Source: Acrocarpospora corrugata (GTDB lineage: Bacteria; Actinomycetota; Actinomycetes; Streptosporangiales; Streptosporangiaceae). From it: a stretch of 64,000 bases of DNA. Each line of letters opens with the position of its first letter. Positions within the stretch are counted from its first letter, which is position 1. This document shows, piece by piece, positions 38,058 to 46,601 of this stretch. The notes under the pieces were generated by a model, which saw only the letters and a program-made list of their open reading frames with translations, was not told the origin of the DNA and ran no database searches. The translations under genes and the position numbers were made by a program. The stretch spans positions 89,047 to 153,046 of the forward strand of contig NZ_BLAD01000043.1 of NCBI RefSeq assembly GCF_009687845.1. Reading direction: 5' to 3'.

Positions 38058-38938
38058 CAGCCCTTCACCGCCCCGGCCGACATGCCCTGCACCAGGTACC
38101 GCTGGATGACCGCGAACACCAGCACCACCGGCACCGCGGCGACCACGCCGCCGGCCGCCAGCGCGCCGAAGTCCACGCTGAACTCGCCGATGGTGAAGGC
38201 CAGCCCGACCGGCAGGGTGAACTTCTCCTGCTCGCTGACGAACATCAGCGCGAACAGGAAGTTGTTCCAGCTGTGAATGAACGCGAACGAGCCGACCGCG
38301 ACCAGCGCGGGGCGCAGCATCGGCAGCACGATCGCGAAAAAGGCCCGCAACCGGCTGCAGCCGTCCACCCAGGCCGCCTGCTCCAGCTCGATCGGGATGT
38401 TGCGGATGAAGCCACTGATCAGGATGAGCGACAGCGGCAGCTGGAACACCGTCTCGGCGATCACCAGCGCCCACAGCGAGTTGACCAGGCCGAGGGTGCG
38501 GAAGATCTCGAACAGCGGGATCAGCATCATCGCGCCGGGGATGAACTGGGTGCACAGCATCGCGACCAGGAACAGCTGCCGGCCCTTGAAGGCGTAGCGG
38601 GCCAGCGCGTAGCCGCCGGACAGCGCGATCACCGTGGTCGAGATCAGCGAGGCGACGCCGACCAGCAGGCTGTTCTGGAAGAACATGCCGAAGCCCATGC
38701 CGGTCCACACGGTGGCGAAGTTGTCGAACGTGATCGGCCACGGCAGCAGCGAGTCCGAGCCGCGCGGCCGGAACGCGAAGACCAGCATCCAGTAGAAGGG
38801 GACCAGGGTGAACAGCAGGTAGAGGCCGAGCGGCAGGTAGATCTGCCAGCGGCTGACCCGGTGCGGGCCGCCGCGCCCTTTCTGCGGTGGGGTGCGCACC
38901 GGCAGCGGCAGCTGGGCGCGGGGGAGGGTGGTGGTCAC
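38057..38938 (-). CDS. ABC sugar transporter permease, MalG type
   Basis: The 293-residue inner-membrane protein has six predicted membrane segments and the EAA loop EQAAWVDGCSRLRAFFAIVLP that contacts the ATPase. The upstream region of the frame antisense to its partner is not used; GTG 38938 overlaps the first permease's TGA by 4 bp. With the MalF-type partner and the lipoprotein at 31919 it forms the import channel. Confidence 0.92.
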   Translation of the reverse strand: MTTTLPRAQLPLPVRTPPQKGRGGPHRVSRWQIYLPLGLYLLFTLVPFYWMLVFAFRPRGSDSLLPWPITFDNFATVWTGMGFGMFFQNSLLVGVASLISTTVIALSGGYALARYAFKGRQLFLVAMLCTQFIPGAMMLIPLFEIFRTLGLVNSLWALVIAETVFQLPLSLILISGFIRNIPIELEQAAWVDGCSRLRAFFAIVLPMLRPALVAVGSFAFIHSWNNFLFALMFVSEQEKFTLPVGLAFTIGEFSVDFGALAAGGVVAAVPVVLVFAVIQRYLVQGMSAGAVKG

Positions 38939-39846
38939 GTGCGCGCTCCGAACTTGCTCAGCCTCAGATAGGCGATCGAGAAGAAGGTCAGGATCAGGAA
39001 CGCGGCCGTCGTCAGCGCCGAGCCGTACCCGAAGTCGTGGGACTGCACGGCCTTGGCCGCCACGTACAGCGGCAGCGTGGTGGTCTGGTGGGCGGGGCCG
39101 CCGCCGGTGAGGGTGTAGAGCAGGTCGACGTTGTTGAACTCCCACACCGCTCGGAGCAGGGTGGACAGGATGATCGCGTCCTTGAGGTGCGGCAGGGTGA
39201 TGTGCAGGAACCGGCGGATCCGGCTCGCGCCGTCGACGGCGGCGGCCTCGTACAGGTCGTTGTTGATGGTCTGCAGGTCGGCGAGGAGCAGGATGGCGAA
39301 GAACGGCACCCCGCGCCACAGCTCGGCCACCACGGCCGCGGTGAAGACCGTGTTCGGGTCGGCCAGCGGCGCGATGTCGTACGAGCCGACGCCCAGGTCC
39401 GCCAGGTAGCGGAAGACGCCCGTGGTCGGGTTGTAGAGCAGAATCCAGATGCCCGTGGTGAGCACCCCGGAGACCGCCCAGGGCGAGAAGACCAGCGCCC
39501 GGGAGACCGCGCGGCCGATGAACGTCTCGTTGACGATCAGGGCCAGCGCGAGGCCGAACAGCAGCTGCAAGGTGACCTCGACCAGCACCCACTTGCCGCT
39601 GAAGCCCAGGCTCTGCCAGAACAGCGGATCGTTCAGCAGAGTCTGGAAGTTGGCGAGTCCGGCGAAGCCGTCCTCCCACGGTTTGCTCACGTTGTATTGC
39701 TGCAGGCTGTAGTAGAGCACGCTGGCCATCGGGTACACGAGGAACCCGAGCATCGCCACGACAGCCGGCGCGATCAGAACGTAGGGGGTTCTTGACTTTC
39801 CTGGCCGCCGGGGGCGCCGGCGTCTTCCTTCCACGGCGACCGCCAT
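38935..39846 (-). CDS. ABC sugar transporter permease, MalF type
   Basis: The 303-residue permease has six membrane segments and the EAA motif YEAAAVDGASRIRRFLHITLP. ATG 39846 follows AAGGAG with 10-base spacing. It is the first gene of the minus-strand pectin operon; two LacI-type palindromes lie just upstream at 39881 and 39956. Confidence 0.92.
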   Translation of the reverse strand: MAVAVEGRRRRPRRPGKSRTPYVLIAPAVVAMLGFLVYPMASVLYYSLQQYNVSKPWEDGFAGLANFQTLLNDPLFWQSLGFSGKWVLVEVTLQLLFGLALALIVNETFIGRAVSRALVFSPWAVSGVLTTGIWILLYNPTTGVFRYLADLGVGSYDIAPLADPNTVFTAAVVAELWRGVPFFAILLLADLQTINNDLYEAAAVDGASRIRRFLHITLPHLKDAIILSTLLRAVWEFNNVDLLYTLTGGGPAHQTTTLPLYVAAKAVQSHDFGYGSALTTAAFLILTFFSIAYLRLSKFGART

Positions 39847-39880
39847 GGCCGGTAACTCCTTCAGTTCGGAGGGGAAGTTC

Positions 39881-39894
39881 TGCAACCGGTTGCA
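39881..39894. promoter_or_regulatory. LacI-type operator O1
   Basis: TGCAACCGGTTGCA is a perfect 14-bp palindrome with the central CG of LacI/GalR sites, 35 bp upstream of the first permease ATG. It matches O2 at 13 of 14 positions. Confidence 0.8.
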
Positions 39895-39955
39895 CGAAAC
39901 ATGGCATTCACCCCCAGGAAACGTCAAGAGGTAAGTTTGGATCGCTTGACACTTA

Positions 39956-39969
39956 TGCAACCGATTGCA
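39956..39969. promoter_or_regulatory. LacI-type operator O2
   Basis: TGCAACCGATTGCA differs from O1 at one base and is centred 75 bp from it, about seven helical turns. TTGACA-like TTGACACTT (39947) immediately precedes it. A LacI dimer at each site could block both divergent promoters; looping is possible. Confidence 0.8.
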
Positions 39970-40003
39970 GTAATCTGCGCTCAAGGCGGTGGAAAGGGGT
40001 TCT

Positions 40004-40981
40004 GTGGCAGCGACGATCCGCGATGTGGCCCAAGCCTCCGGGGTGCACGTTTCAACCGTCTCCCGGACGTTCTCGGCGCCGCATCTGGTCAATCCCGAGA
40101 CCCGGAACCGGGTCCTGGCCGTCGCGGAGGACCTCGGCTACCGCCCCAACCGGGCGGCCCGTGCCCTCACCACCGGGCGGACCCACAACCTCGGGCTGAT
40201 CGTCGCCGACATCTCCAACCCGTTCTTCCCGCCGCTGATCAAGGCCGCCCAGGCGCACGCCCGGCTCCGCGACTACCACGTCTTCGTCGCCGACACCGAC
40301 GAGGATCCGCAGGTCGAGGAGGAGCTGATCCAGACCCTGACCAAGCAGGTGGACGGGGTGCTGCTGTGCAGCCCGCGACTGTCCAACCGGGCCATCGAGA
40401 AACTCAGCGAGGACGTGCCGTTCGTCGTGGTCAACCGGCGGCTGAAGGGCATGTCCACGGTGCTGATGGACGTCGGGCTCGGGGCCCGGCTGGCGATCGA
40501 GCACCTGACGGCGCTCGGCCACCGCAGGATCGCGCTGCTGGCGGGCCCGGCCGGGTCCTGGACCAGCAGGGAGATGTCCGACGCGGCCCGCGCCGTGGCC
40601 GGCATCGACCTGGCCATCCTCGGGCCCAACTCACCGACCGAGCACGGCGGTCTGGCCGCCGCCGAGGCGGTGCTGGCGGCGGACGTGACCGCGGTGCTCG
40701 CCTACAACGACCTGATGGCGATCGGCCTGGTCGAGGGCCTGGACGAACGCGGGATCGAGGTGCCGGGGCGGATCAGCGTGGTCGGCGTCGACGACATCGT
40801 GTCCGGCCGGCTGACCCGGCCCAAACTCACCACGGTGGCCATGCCGACCGAGGCCGCCGGCCGGACCGCCGTGGACCTGCTGCTCCAGCTCGTCGGCGCG
40901 GGCCAGACGGCCACCCCCGCGCTCGCCACCCTGGCCACCCATCTGATCATCCGCGATTCGACGGGACCGGTGCCCCCATGA
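40004..40981 (+). CDS. LacI-family transcriptional regulator of the pectin operon
   Basis: The 325-residue repressor has the LacI helix-turn-helix (TIRDVAQASGVHVSTVSRTFSAPHLVNPETRNRV), the hinge helix RAARALTTGRT and a periplasmic-binding-protein-like sensor domain. GTG 40004 is chosen because GGAAAGGGG precedes it; a GTG 15 bp upstream lacks a site. It is divergent from the transport/catabolic operon and its operators lie in the gap. Its stop overlaps the aldose epimerase start (ATGA). The likely effector is a uronate or oligouronide. Confidence 0.93.
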   Translation: MAATIRDVAQASGVHVSTVSRTFSAPHLVNPETRNRVLAVAEDLGYRPNRAARALTTGRTHNLGLIVADISNPFFPPLIKAAQAHARLRDYHVFVADTDEDPQVEEELIQTLTKQVDGVLLCSPRLSNRAIEKLSEDVPFVVVNRRLKGMSTVLMDVGLGARLAIEHLTALGHRRIALLAGPAGSWTSREMSDAARAVAGIDLAILGPNSPTEHGGLAAAEAVLAADVTAVLAYNDLMAIGLVEGLDERGIEVPGRISVVGVDDIVSGRLTRPKLTTVAMPTEAAGRTAVDLLLQLVGAGQTATPALATLATHLIIRDSTGPVPP

Positions 40982-41934
40982 AGTCTGAACATTTCGGCGT
41001 CACGCCCGAGGGCGAGAGCGTCGAGCGGTACACGCTCATCGCCGGCGATCTCACCGCCCGGGTGCTCACCTACGGCTGCGTGATCCAGTCGCTGGAGGTG
41101 GCCGGGCGGGACGTCGTCCTCGGCTGCGAGACCCTGGCCGGCTACCGGACCAGGAGCCGGTATTTCGGGGCCGTCGTCGGCCGGTACGGCAATCGCGTCG
41201 CGAACGGGCGGTTCGAGCTGGACGGCAAGCCGTACGAGCTGGCCCAGAACAACGGGACCGCGCATCTGCACGGTGGCCTCAAGGGCTTCGACAAGCGGGT
41301 CTGGACAGCCGACCCGGACGGTGACTCGCACCTGCGGCTCAGTTACCTGAGCCCGGACGGCGAGGAGGGCTACCCCGGGACGCTGCGCGCCGCGGTCACC
41401 TACACGCTGTCCGGCGGCGGCCTGCGGATCTACTACTCGGCCTTCACCGACGCCCCTACCGTGCTCAACCTGACCAACCACTCCTATTTCAACCTGGCCG
41501 GCGCGGGCGACGTGCTCGGCCACGTCGTCACGATCGACGCCGACCACTACACCCCGGTGGACGAGCACAAGATCCCCACCGGCCTCGCCCCGGTCGAGGG
41601 CACGCCGTACGACTTCCGGGCCCCGCGCCGGGTGGGCGACCGGATCGACGGCGCCTACGACCACAACTACGTCCTCAACCCGGGCGACGGGGTGAAGATC
41701 CGGGTCGAGCACGACGACCTCACGCTGGAGGTCGCCACCACCCAGCCGGGCGTGCAGTTCTACGCCGGGGGCATGCTCAGCCCCGAGCTCACCCCGTACG
41801 GCCCGCACGCCGGGCTCTGCCTGGAGACCCAGCACTTCCCCGACTCGCCGAACCAGCCCGGCTTCCCGTCCACCGTGCTCCGTCCGGGCGAGGAGTTCAC
41901 CGCGCGCACGGACTACCGCTTCCACAGCCGGTGA
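40978..41934 (+). CDS. galM: aldose 1-epimerase (mutarotase)
   Basis: The 318-residue galactose mutarotase-family protein has NNGTAHLHGGLKGFDKRVW, the catalytic His in LTNHSYFNLAG, and the Glu in CLETQHFPDSPN. It interconverts alpha and beta anomers of free sugars, here plausibly galacturonate or released galactose. It is translationally coupled to the LacI gene. Confidence 0.93.
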   Translation: MKSEHFGVTPEGESVERYTLIAGDLTARVLTYGCVIQSLEVAGRDVVLGCETLAGYRTRSRYFGAVVGRYGNRVANGRFELDGKPYELAQNNGTAHLHGGLKGFDKRVWTADPDGDSHLRLSYLSPDGEEGYPGTLRAAVTYTLSGGGLRIYYSAFTDAPTVLNLTNHSYFNLAGAGDVLGHVVTIDADHYTPVDEHKIPTGLAPVEGTPYDFRAPRRVGDRIDGAYDHNYVLNPGDGVKIRVEHDDLTLEVATTQPGVQFYAGGMLSPELTPYGPHAGLCLETQHFPDSPNQPGFPSTVLRPGEEFTARTDYRFHSR

Positions 41935-41956
41935 GCTTTCTTTTATGCTCTGATGT

Positions 41957-41993
41957 GTTCCATGTAGCAATCAAATGTTCTGCGTAATGGAAT
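41957..41993. promoter_or_regulatory. tandem IclR-type operator pair upstream of kduI
   Basis: Two copies of a 17-bp motif start exactly 20 bp apart: GTTCCATGTAGCAATCA (41957) and GTTCTGCGTAATGGAAT (41977). Each matches GTTCCGCTACATGGAAC, or its reverse complement, at 12 of 17 positions. The pair ends 11 bp before the kduI ATG, where a repressor would block expression. Confidence 0.6.
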
Positions 41994-42004
41994 TCGGAGC
42001 CGCT

Positions 42005-42295
42005 ATGGACATCAGGCACGCCACCGCGCCCGACCAGATCCCCGGCCTGGGCACCGACCGGCTGCGGGCCCGGTTCCTGGCCGAGGATCTGTTCGCCGCG
42101 GGCGAGGTACGGCTGCTCTACTCGCACGAGGACCGCCTCGTCCTCGGCGGGGCCGTGCCCGGCGCGGAGCCGCTGCCGCTGCCCTGCCCGGAACCGCTCG
42201 GCGCGGAGTACTTCCTGGAACGCAGGGAACTCGGCGTGGTCAACATCGGCGAGCCCGGCGTGGTGACCGTGGACGGCGTTACTTCGATCTCGACG
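42005..42295 (+). pseudogene. kduI: truncated 5-keto-4-deoxyuronate isomerase
   Basis: The first ~91 residues match KduI closely (MDIRHATAPDQIPGLGTDRL, LLYSHEDRLVLGG, EYFLERRELGVVNIGEPGVVTVDG). Full-length KduI has ~275 residues and its zinc-binding cupin core comes later, so the catalytic part is absent. After VDG the frame runs directly into KduD-like sequence; the alternate frame at 42279-42293 reads RYFDLDG, a possible KduI remnant, suggesting a frameshift plus a deletion. ATG 42005 follows GGAG. It should not make active isomerase. Confidence 0.75.
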
Positions 42296-42972
42296 GTCGG
42301 GCTCGCCCGCGCCGGCGCCGACCTGGTCCTGCACGGCCACCGCGACGACCTGGACGACGTCGAGGCCGACGTGGTGGCGCTCGGCCGCAAGGCCGACCGC
42401 TGGGTGCTCGACCTGGCCCGGCCCGCCGCCATCGCGCCCGCCGCCGCCGACTGCTCCGGTTCCGGCAGGTGGACGTGCTGGTCAACAACGCCGGCATCAT
42501 CCGCAGGGCGCCGGCCGCCGGGCACAGTTACCGGGACTGGCGGGACGTGCTGGACGTCAACCTGGACGCGGTCTTCCTGCTCAGTCAGGCGTTCGGGGCG
42601 CCGATGGTGTCCAGGGGCGCCGGAAAGGTCATCATGCTGGCTTCGATGCTGTCCTTCCAGGGCGGGGTCACCGTGCCCGGCTACACCGCCGCCAAGCACG
42701 CCGTGGCCGGGCTGACCCGGGCGCTGGCCTGCGAGTGGGCCGGCACCGGCGTCCAGGTCAACGCGATCGCGCCCGGCTACGTGGCCACCGGCAACACGGC
42801 CGCGCTGCGGGCCGACACCGAGCGGGAGGCCGCGATCCGGGCCAGGATCCCGGCCGGGCGGTGGGGGAGCCCGGCCGATCTGGAAGGCGCGGCGGTCTTC
42901 CTGGCGGCGCGCGCGTCGGACTACGTCAACGGCCACGTGCTGGCCGTGGACGGCGGCTGGCTGGCCCGCTAG
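42296..42972 (+). pseudogene. kduD: broken 2-deoxy-D-gluconate / 2-keto-3-deoxygluconate 5-dehydrogenase
   Basis: KduD-like sequence begins in the kduI frame at VGLARAGADLVLHGH, missing the N-terminal glycine-rich NAD loop. It then changes frame near 42440-42468. From GTG 42469 the rest of KduD is intact (VDVLVNNAGIIRRAP, LASMLSFQGGVTVPGYTAAKHAV with the YxxxK motif, APGYVATGNTAALRAD, SDYVNGHVLAVDGGWLAR). The 167-residue C-terminal piece could be expressed but lacks the cofactor site. Sequencing error is an alternative for the frameshift, not for the missing N-terminus. Confidence 0.75.
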
Positions 42973-42984
42973 TAGGCTCGGGGC

Positions 42985-43749
42985 GTGGTCAGGGAAGGCA
43001 GTTCCATCGACAAGGCGCTCGCGGTTCTCGAGGCGATCGCCGAACATCACCGGATCACCGACATCGCGGCCGCGACCGGGGTGTCCAAGTCGACCGTGCA
43101 CCGCATCCTGCAGTCGCTGGTGGAGTGGGGCTTCGCCCGTACCGACGGGAACGGCGGCTACGAGCCGGGCCCGCGCATCCTCACCCTCGCCGGGCGGGTG
43201 ATGAGCCGCTTCGACCCTGCCAGGCAGGCCGCGGGGGCGCTGCGGGCGCTGCACGAGCGGACGGGCTTCACCACGCACTTCGCCATCCGCAGCGGCGACG
43301 AGGCGGTCTACGTGGAGAAGCTGGAGGGGCGGCGGCCCTACCAGATGCCGTCCCGGGTGGGCATGAGCCTGCGGCTCTACTGCACCGCGATCGGCAAGGC
43401 CGTGCTGGCCCAGCTGGACGACGACGAGGTCCGCGCCATCTGCGCCAGGACCGAGCTGGTCCGGCTCACGCCGAACACCATCACCGGCGAGGAGGACCTG
43501 CTCGCGCACCTGAGCCGGGTTCGGGCGCTCGGTTACGCGGTGGACGACGAGGAGAACGTGCCCGGCATCCGCTGCGTGGGCGCGGCCGTCTTCGACCACA
43601 CCGGGCAGGTGCTCGGGGGCATCTCGATCTCCACGCTCGCCATGGATCTGGACCGCGAAGCCTTGAGCGAGCTGGCCCCGGAGATCGTCTCGGCCGCCCG
43701 CGAGGTCTCGCTCGCCCTGGGCGCGCCCACCACGCTCACCCTCCGCTGA
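42985..43749 (+). CDS. IclR-family transcriptional regulator
   Basis: The 254-residue protein has an N-terminal winged helix (IDKALAVLEAIAEHHRITDIAAATGVSKSTVHRILQSLVEWG) and the IclR effector domain (MSLRLYCTAIGKAVLAQL, later RCVGAAVFDHTGQVLGGISIS). IclR proteins such as KdgR govern pectin breakdown. GTG 42985 is 12 bp after the kduD stop, so it is probably in the kdu transcript and controlled by the same operator pair. The 3' end overlaps kdgK by 14 bp in convergent orientation. Confidence 0.92.
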   Translation: MVREGSSIDKALAVLEAIAEHHRITDIAAATGVSKSTVHRILQSLVEWGFARTDGNGGYEPGPRILTLAGRVMSRFDPARQAAGALRALHERTGFTTHFAIRSGDEAVYVEKLEGRRPYQMPSRVGMSLRLYCTAIGKAVLAQLDDDEVRAICARTELVRLTPNTITGEEDLLAHLSRVRALGYAVDDEENVPGIRCVGAAVFDHTGQVLGGISISTLAMDLDREALSELAPEIVSAAREVSLALGAPTTLTLR

Positions 43750-44665
43750 CGGGCTCCGCGAGCAGGCTCTCGATCTCCCGCGCGTCCGCCACCCGGCCGG
43801 TGCCGCCCTGGCCGGCGAGTGAGATCGACGCGGCCGCCGTACCGGCCCTGACCGCGTCCAGCAGCGGCGCGCCCCGGGCCAGCCAGGCGGCCAGCGCGCC
43901 GGTGAAGTTGTCGCCGGCTCCGGTCTGGTCGACGATCACGGGCGCGGGCACGGCGGGCACCACGTCCGCGAAGTCCCCGGTGTCGAGCAGCACTCCGTCC
44001 GCGCCCAGGGTCACCGCCACGGCGGGCGCGCCGAGCTGCCGCACCCGGCGGGCGGTCTCGGCCGGGTCGGCGGTGCCCAGCAGGGCCAGGCTGTCGCCGG
44101 GGGCGGAGATCTTCAGCAGCGCGGTGTGCGGGGCGACCGCCGCCAGGGTGGCCGTCGCGGCCTCGGGACCGGTCAGCCGGGAGCGGTAGTTGGGGTCGTA
44201 CACGACCAGGCCGGTGGCCGCCCGCGCGGCCGTGCGCACCGCGCTGTCGCAGCTGTCGGAGAGCGCGGCGGTGATGCCGCTGAGCACCAGGACCCGGGCG
44301 GTGGCGACGGGGGAGCCGGTGAGGTCGGCGGCGGACAGGCGGGAGGCGGCGCTGCCGTGCCGCATGTAGGCGAAGGCGCGGGTGCCGCTGGGGTCGGCGC
44401 CGACCGCGTACGCGCCGGTGGAGCCGGGCCCCGAGGTCATCCAGCGGGTGTCCACCCCGCGCGACCCGGCGAACCGGATCAGCCGCGCGCCGAACTCGTC
44501 CTCGCCGAGCAGGGTGACCAGCGCGGTCCGCGCGCCGGCGGAGGCGGCCGCCACCGCCACGTTGAGCGCGTCGCCGGAGAACGACAGTCGGAAGGTCTCG
44601 GCCTCGGTCAGTGCCCGGTCCGCCGAGAACTCGACCAGCGGTTCGCCCATCACGACGACGTCCAT
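43736..44665 (-). CDS. kdgK: 2-keto-3-deoxygluconate kinase (PfkB family)
   Basis: The 309-residue ribokinase-fold protein has the N-terminal GEPLVEFSAD, a glycine-rich SFSGDALNVAVAA motif, VYDPNYRSRL typical of KDG kinases, and the catalytic DQTGAGDNFTGAL with anion hole GAGD. It phosphorylates KDG for the Entner-Doudoroff aldolase. ATG 44665 is preferred over GTG 44671, with AAGG five bases before it. The IclR-type operator pair starts 10 bp upstream, shared with the divergent tautomerase gene. No aldolase gene is in the window. Confidence 0.87.
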   Translation of the reverse strand: MDVVVMGEPLVEFSADRALTEAETFRLSFSGDALNVAVAAASAGARTALVTLLGEDEFGARLIRFAGSRGVDTRWMTSGPGSTGAYAVGADPSGTRAFAYMRHGSAASRLSAADLTGSPVATARVLVLSGITAALSDSCDSAVRTAARAATGLVVYDPNYRSRLTGPEAATATLAAVAPHTALLKISAPGDSLALLGTADPAETARRVRQLGAPAVAVTLGADGVLLDTGDFADVVPAVPAPVIVDQTGAGDNFTGALAAWLARGAPLLDAVRAGTAAASISLAGQGGTGRVADAREIESLLAEPVSGG

Positions 44666-44674
44666 GCTCACCTT

Positions 44675-44711
44675 GTTTCATGTAGCGGAATATGGTGTTA
44701 TGTTACGCAAC
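44675..44711. promoter_or_regulatory. tandem IclR-type operator pair between kdgK and tautomerase
   Basis: GTTTCATGTAGCGGAAT (44675; 15 of 17 to GTTCCATGTAGCGGAAC) and GTGTTATGTTACGCAAC (44695; 11 of 17) start 20 bp apart. They fill the 62-bp divergent space, lying 10 bp from the kdgK start and 17 bp from the tautomerase start. Confidence 0.65.
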
Positions 44712-44727
44712 GTCTGAGGAGGATTCT

Positions 44728-44913
44728 ATGCCGAACATCACCGTGGAGCTCCTGTCCGGCCGGACGATGGATCAGCGCAGGGACTTCGTGGCGGCCGTCA
44801 CGGAAGCCGCCGTGGACATTCTCAAGGCCCGCCAGGAGGCGGTCCGCATCGTGTTCTGGGAGATCGAGAAATCCGACGTGGCCAACGGTGGCGCCTTGGA
44901 GTCCGACAAGTAG
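44728..44913 (+). CDS. 4-oxalocrotonate tautomerase-like enzyme
   Basis: This 61-residue protein has the family hallmark Pro directly after Met (MPNITVELLSGRTMDQRRDF), which becomes the catalytic N-terminal proline. ATG 44728 follows AGGAGG. Tautomerases of this size act on unsaturated keto-acids. Its shared operator with kdgK suggests a role in processing 4,5-unsaturated galacturonate or an enol intermediate, perhaps relevant where KduI is missing. That is inference. Confidence 0.88.
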   Translation: MPNITVELLSGRTMDQRRDFVAAVTEAAVDILKARQEAVRIVFWEIEKSDVANGGALESDK

Positions 44914-44954
44914 CTCCATCCCCTCTGCTCTAACACGAAAGACCCCTAAAACGC

Positions 44955-44982
44955 GAAAGACCCCGCCGTAGCGGGGTCTTTC
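44955..44982. terminator. bidirectional terminator, tautomerase / SSS remnant
   Basis: GAAAGACCCCGC and GCGGGGTCTTTC form a perfect 12-bp stem with a CGTA loop, with A-rich and T-rich flanks. It separates convergent genes ending at 44913 and 44983. An additional CGAAAGACCCC copy lies just upstream at 44937. Confidence 0.85.
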
Positions 44983-46473
44983 TCATGCGCGGGATGGTTG
45001 CTCCGCGGCATCGGATTCGAGTGACTCGATTGATTCGTCCCGATCCCGGGTGTTCTCCGGCCGGAGCAGGCCCACCGCGACGTACAGCACCAGCGAGGTG
45101 ACCAGCGGCACGCCCACCACCATCGCCTGGTCGGTGGACTCCAGGATCCACTTGATGTAGGCCCAGACGCTCAGCCCCGCCGCCCAGGACACGATCGCGG
45201 CCGTCGGCCCGCTGCGCCGGAACCAGGGCAGCATGCCCAGCATCAGCGGGATGGAGATCGGCCCCATCGTCGCCGCGACCAGATCGACGACGATCTTGAG
45301 CACCACCCCCTGCCCTTCGGTGGAGATCGCGATCAGCATGCTGATCAGCACGAACGAGAAGGTGGTGACCCGGGCGAAGGTCAGCTGCGCGCGGTCGGTC
45401 AGCTGCCGGACCCGGCGCACCAGCACCGGCGCGATGTCCCGGGTGATCACCGAGGAGATCACGTTGGCGTCCGAGGACACCATCGCCATCGTGTGCGAGA
45501 AAGAACCCCGCCAGCACCAGCCCGATCACGCCAGGCGGCAGCAGTGTCTGCGCCAGCTGCACGTAGGCCTCCTCCGGGTTGGCCAGGCCGGGCACGATCA
45601 GCGGCGCCGCGAACATCGGGATGAACAGGGTCAGCGGCCAGACCAGCCACAGCCCGCTGGACTGCAGCGCCGACCGCTTGGCCGCGCTCCCCGACGGCGC
45701 CGCCATGTACCGCTGCGCCAGGTTCCACATCCCGGCGTTGTACTCGAAGGTCTTGATGAACAGCGGCGCCAGGAAGAACGTCCCGGTGTACGGCCCCGCG
45801 AACGGATCCCCGTGCCCGGCCGGCAGCCGCTCCCACATCGTCCAGAGCGCCGACACCCCGCCCGGCTGCGCCAGCACCGCGACGAACATCGCGATCCCGG
45901 CCACGCCCTGGATGACGAACTGCCCGAAGTCGGTGAGCACGTCGGCCCAGAGCCCGCCCGCCGTGATTTACACCATGGTCACCACGCCGGTGATCAGGAT
46001 GCCCCAGCCGATCGGGATCCCGGCGAAGCCGCGCAGCAGGATCGAGATGGCCACCCACTTGGCCGCGATGTCGACCACCTTCAGCAGCACGCCGCTGTAG
46101 GCGAGCACCTGCTGGGCCGGCGGATTGTAGCGCCGGGCCAGGTATTCCAGCGGCGAGGCGACCCCGTGCTTGGCGCGCAGCCGGTTCCACCTGGCCGCCC
46201 AGACGAAGGCGCCGATCCCGACGCCGATGCCGATGGTGAGCGCCCACCAGGCGTACATCGCCAGGCCGTAGGTGTACGCCACCGCCGCGAACGCGACGAA
46301 CATGATCGCGCTGTAGCCGGACATGTGATGCGAGATTCCGGCCAGCCACCAGGGGATCTCCCCCCGCGCGGTGAAGAAGTCGATGACGGTGGCGACGCGG
46401 CCCTTGGACCACACGCCGATGCCGATCATCACGATGAAGTACGCGGCCAGGACGGACCATCGAGAGCGGACAT
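44983..46473 (-). pseudogene. sodium:solute symporter (SSS family), three lesions
   Basis: Joined frames give a ~495-residue SSS transporter beginning MSALD(W)SVLAAYFIVMIGIGVWS and ending in a charged tail. Three lesions break it: a missing base near 46455-46462 (GATGGTCC where GATTGGTCC would restore the frame), a TAA at 45968-45970 where TAC/Tyr is expected (VTMV-stop-ITAGGLWADV), and an extra T in the CTTTC run near 45498-45505 (GFFLAHDG versus GFFSHTMAM). The ATG at 46473 has AGGAGG. It was probably the uronate importer of the IclR-controlled set. Confidence 0.85.
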
Positions 46474-46495
46474 GTCTCCTCCTTGCGCAAGGGAG

Positions 46496-46532
46496 ATTCC
46501 ACTACACAGAATGACGTGCCAATACATAGAAC
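46496..46532. promoter_or_regulatory. tandem IclR-type operator pair upstream of the SSS transporter
   Basis: ATTCCACTACACAGAAT (46496; 12 of 17) and GTGCCAATACATAGAAC (46516; 13 of 17 to GTTCCGCTACATGGAAC) start exactly 20 bp apart, 22 bp upstream of the transporter ATG. The spacing equals that of the two other pairs. Confidence 0.6.
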
Positions 46533-46601
46533 GCTCCCGGTTGAAACTTTCAGGGAGATCGCGATGTTCGCGCATTTCGGCGAGATCTCTTTGCCCGCAC
46601 T

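Noticed and set aside
42469-42972. Intact short-chain dehydrogenase starting at GTG 42469
   Set aside because: The frame lacks the N-terminal cofactor-binding loop, and upstream KduD sequence is visible in another frame, so it is treated as part of a pseudogene.
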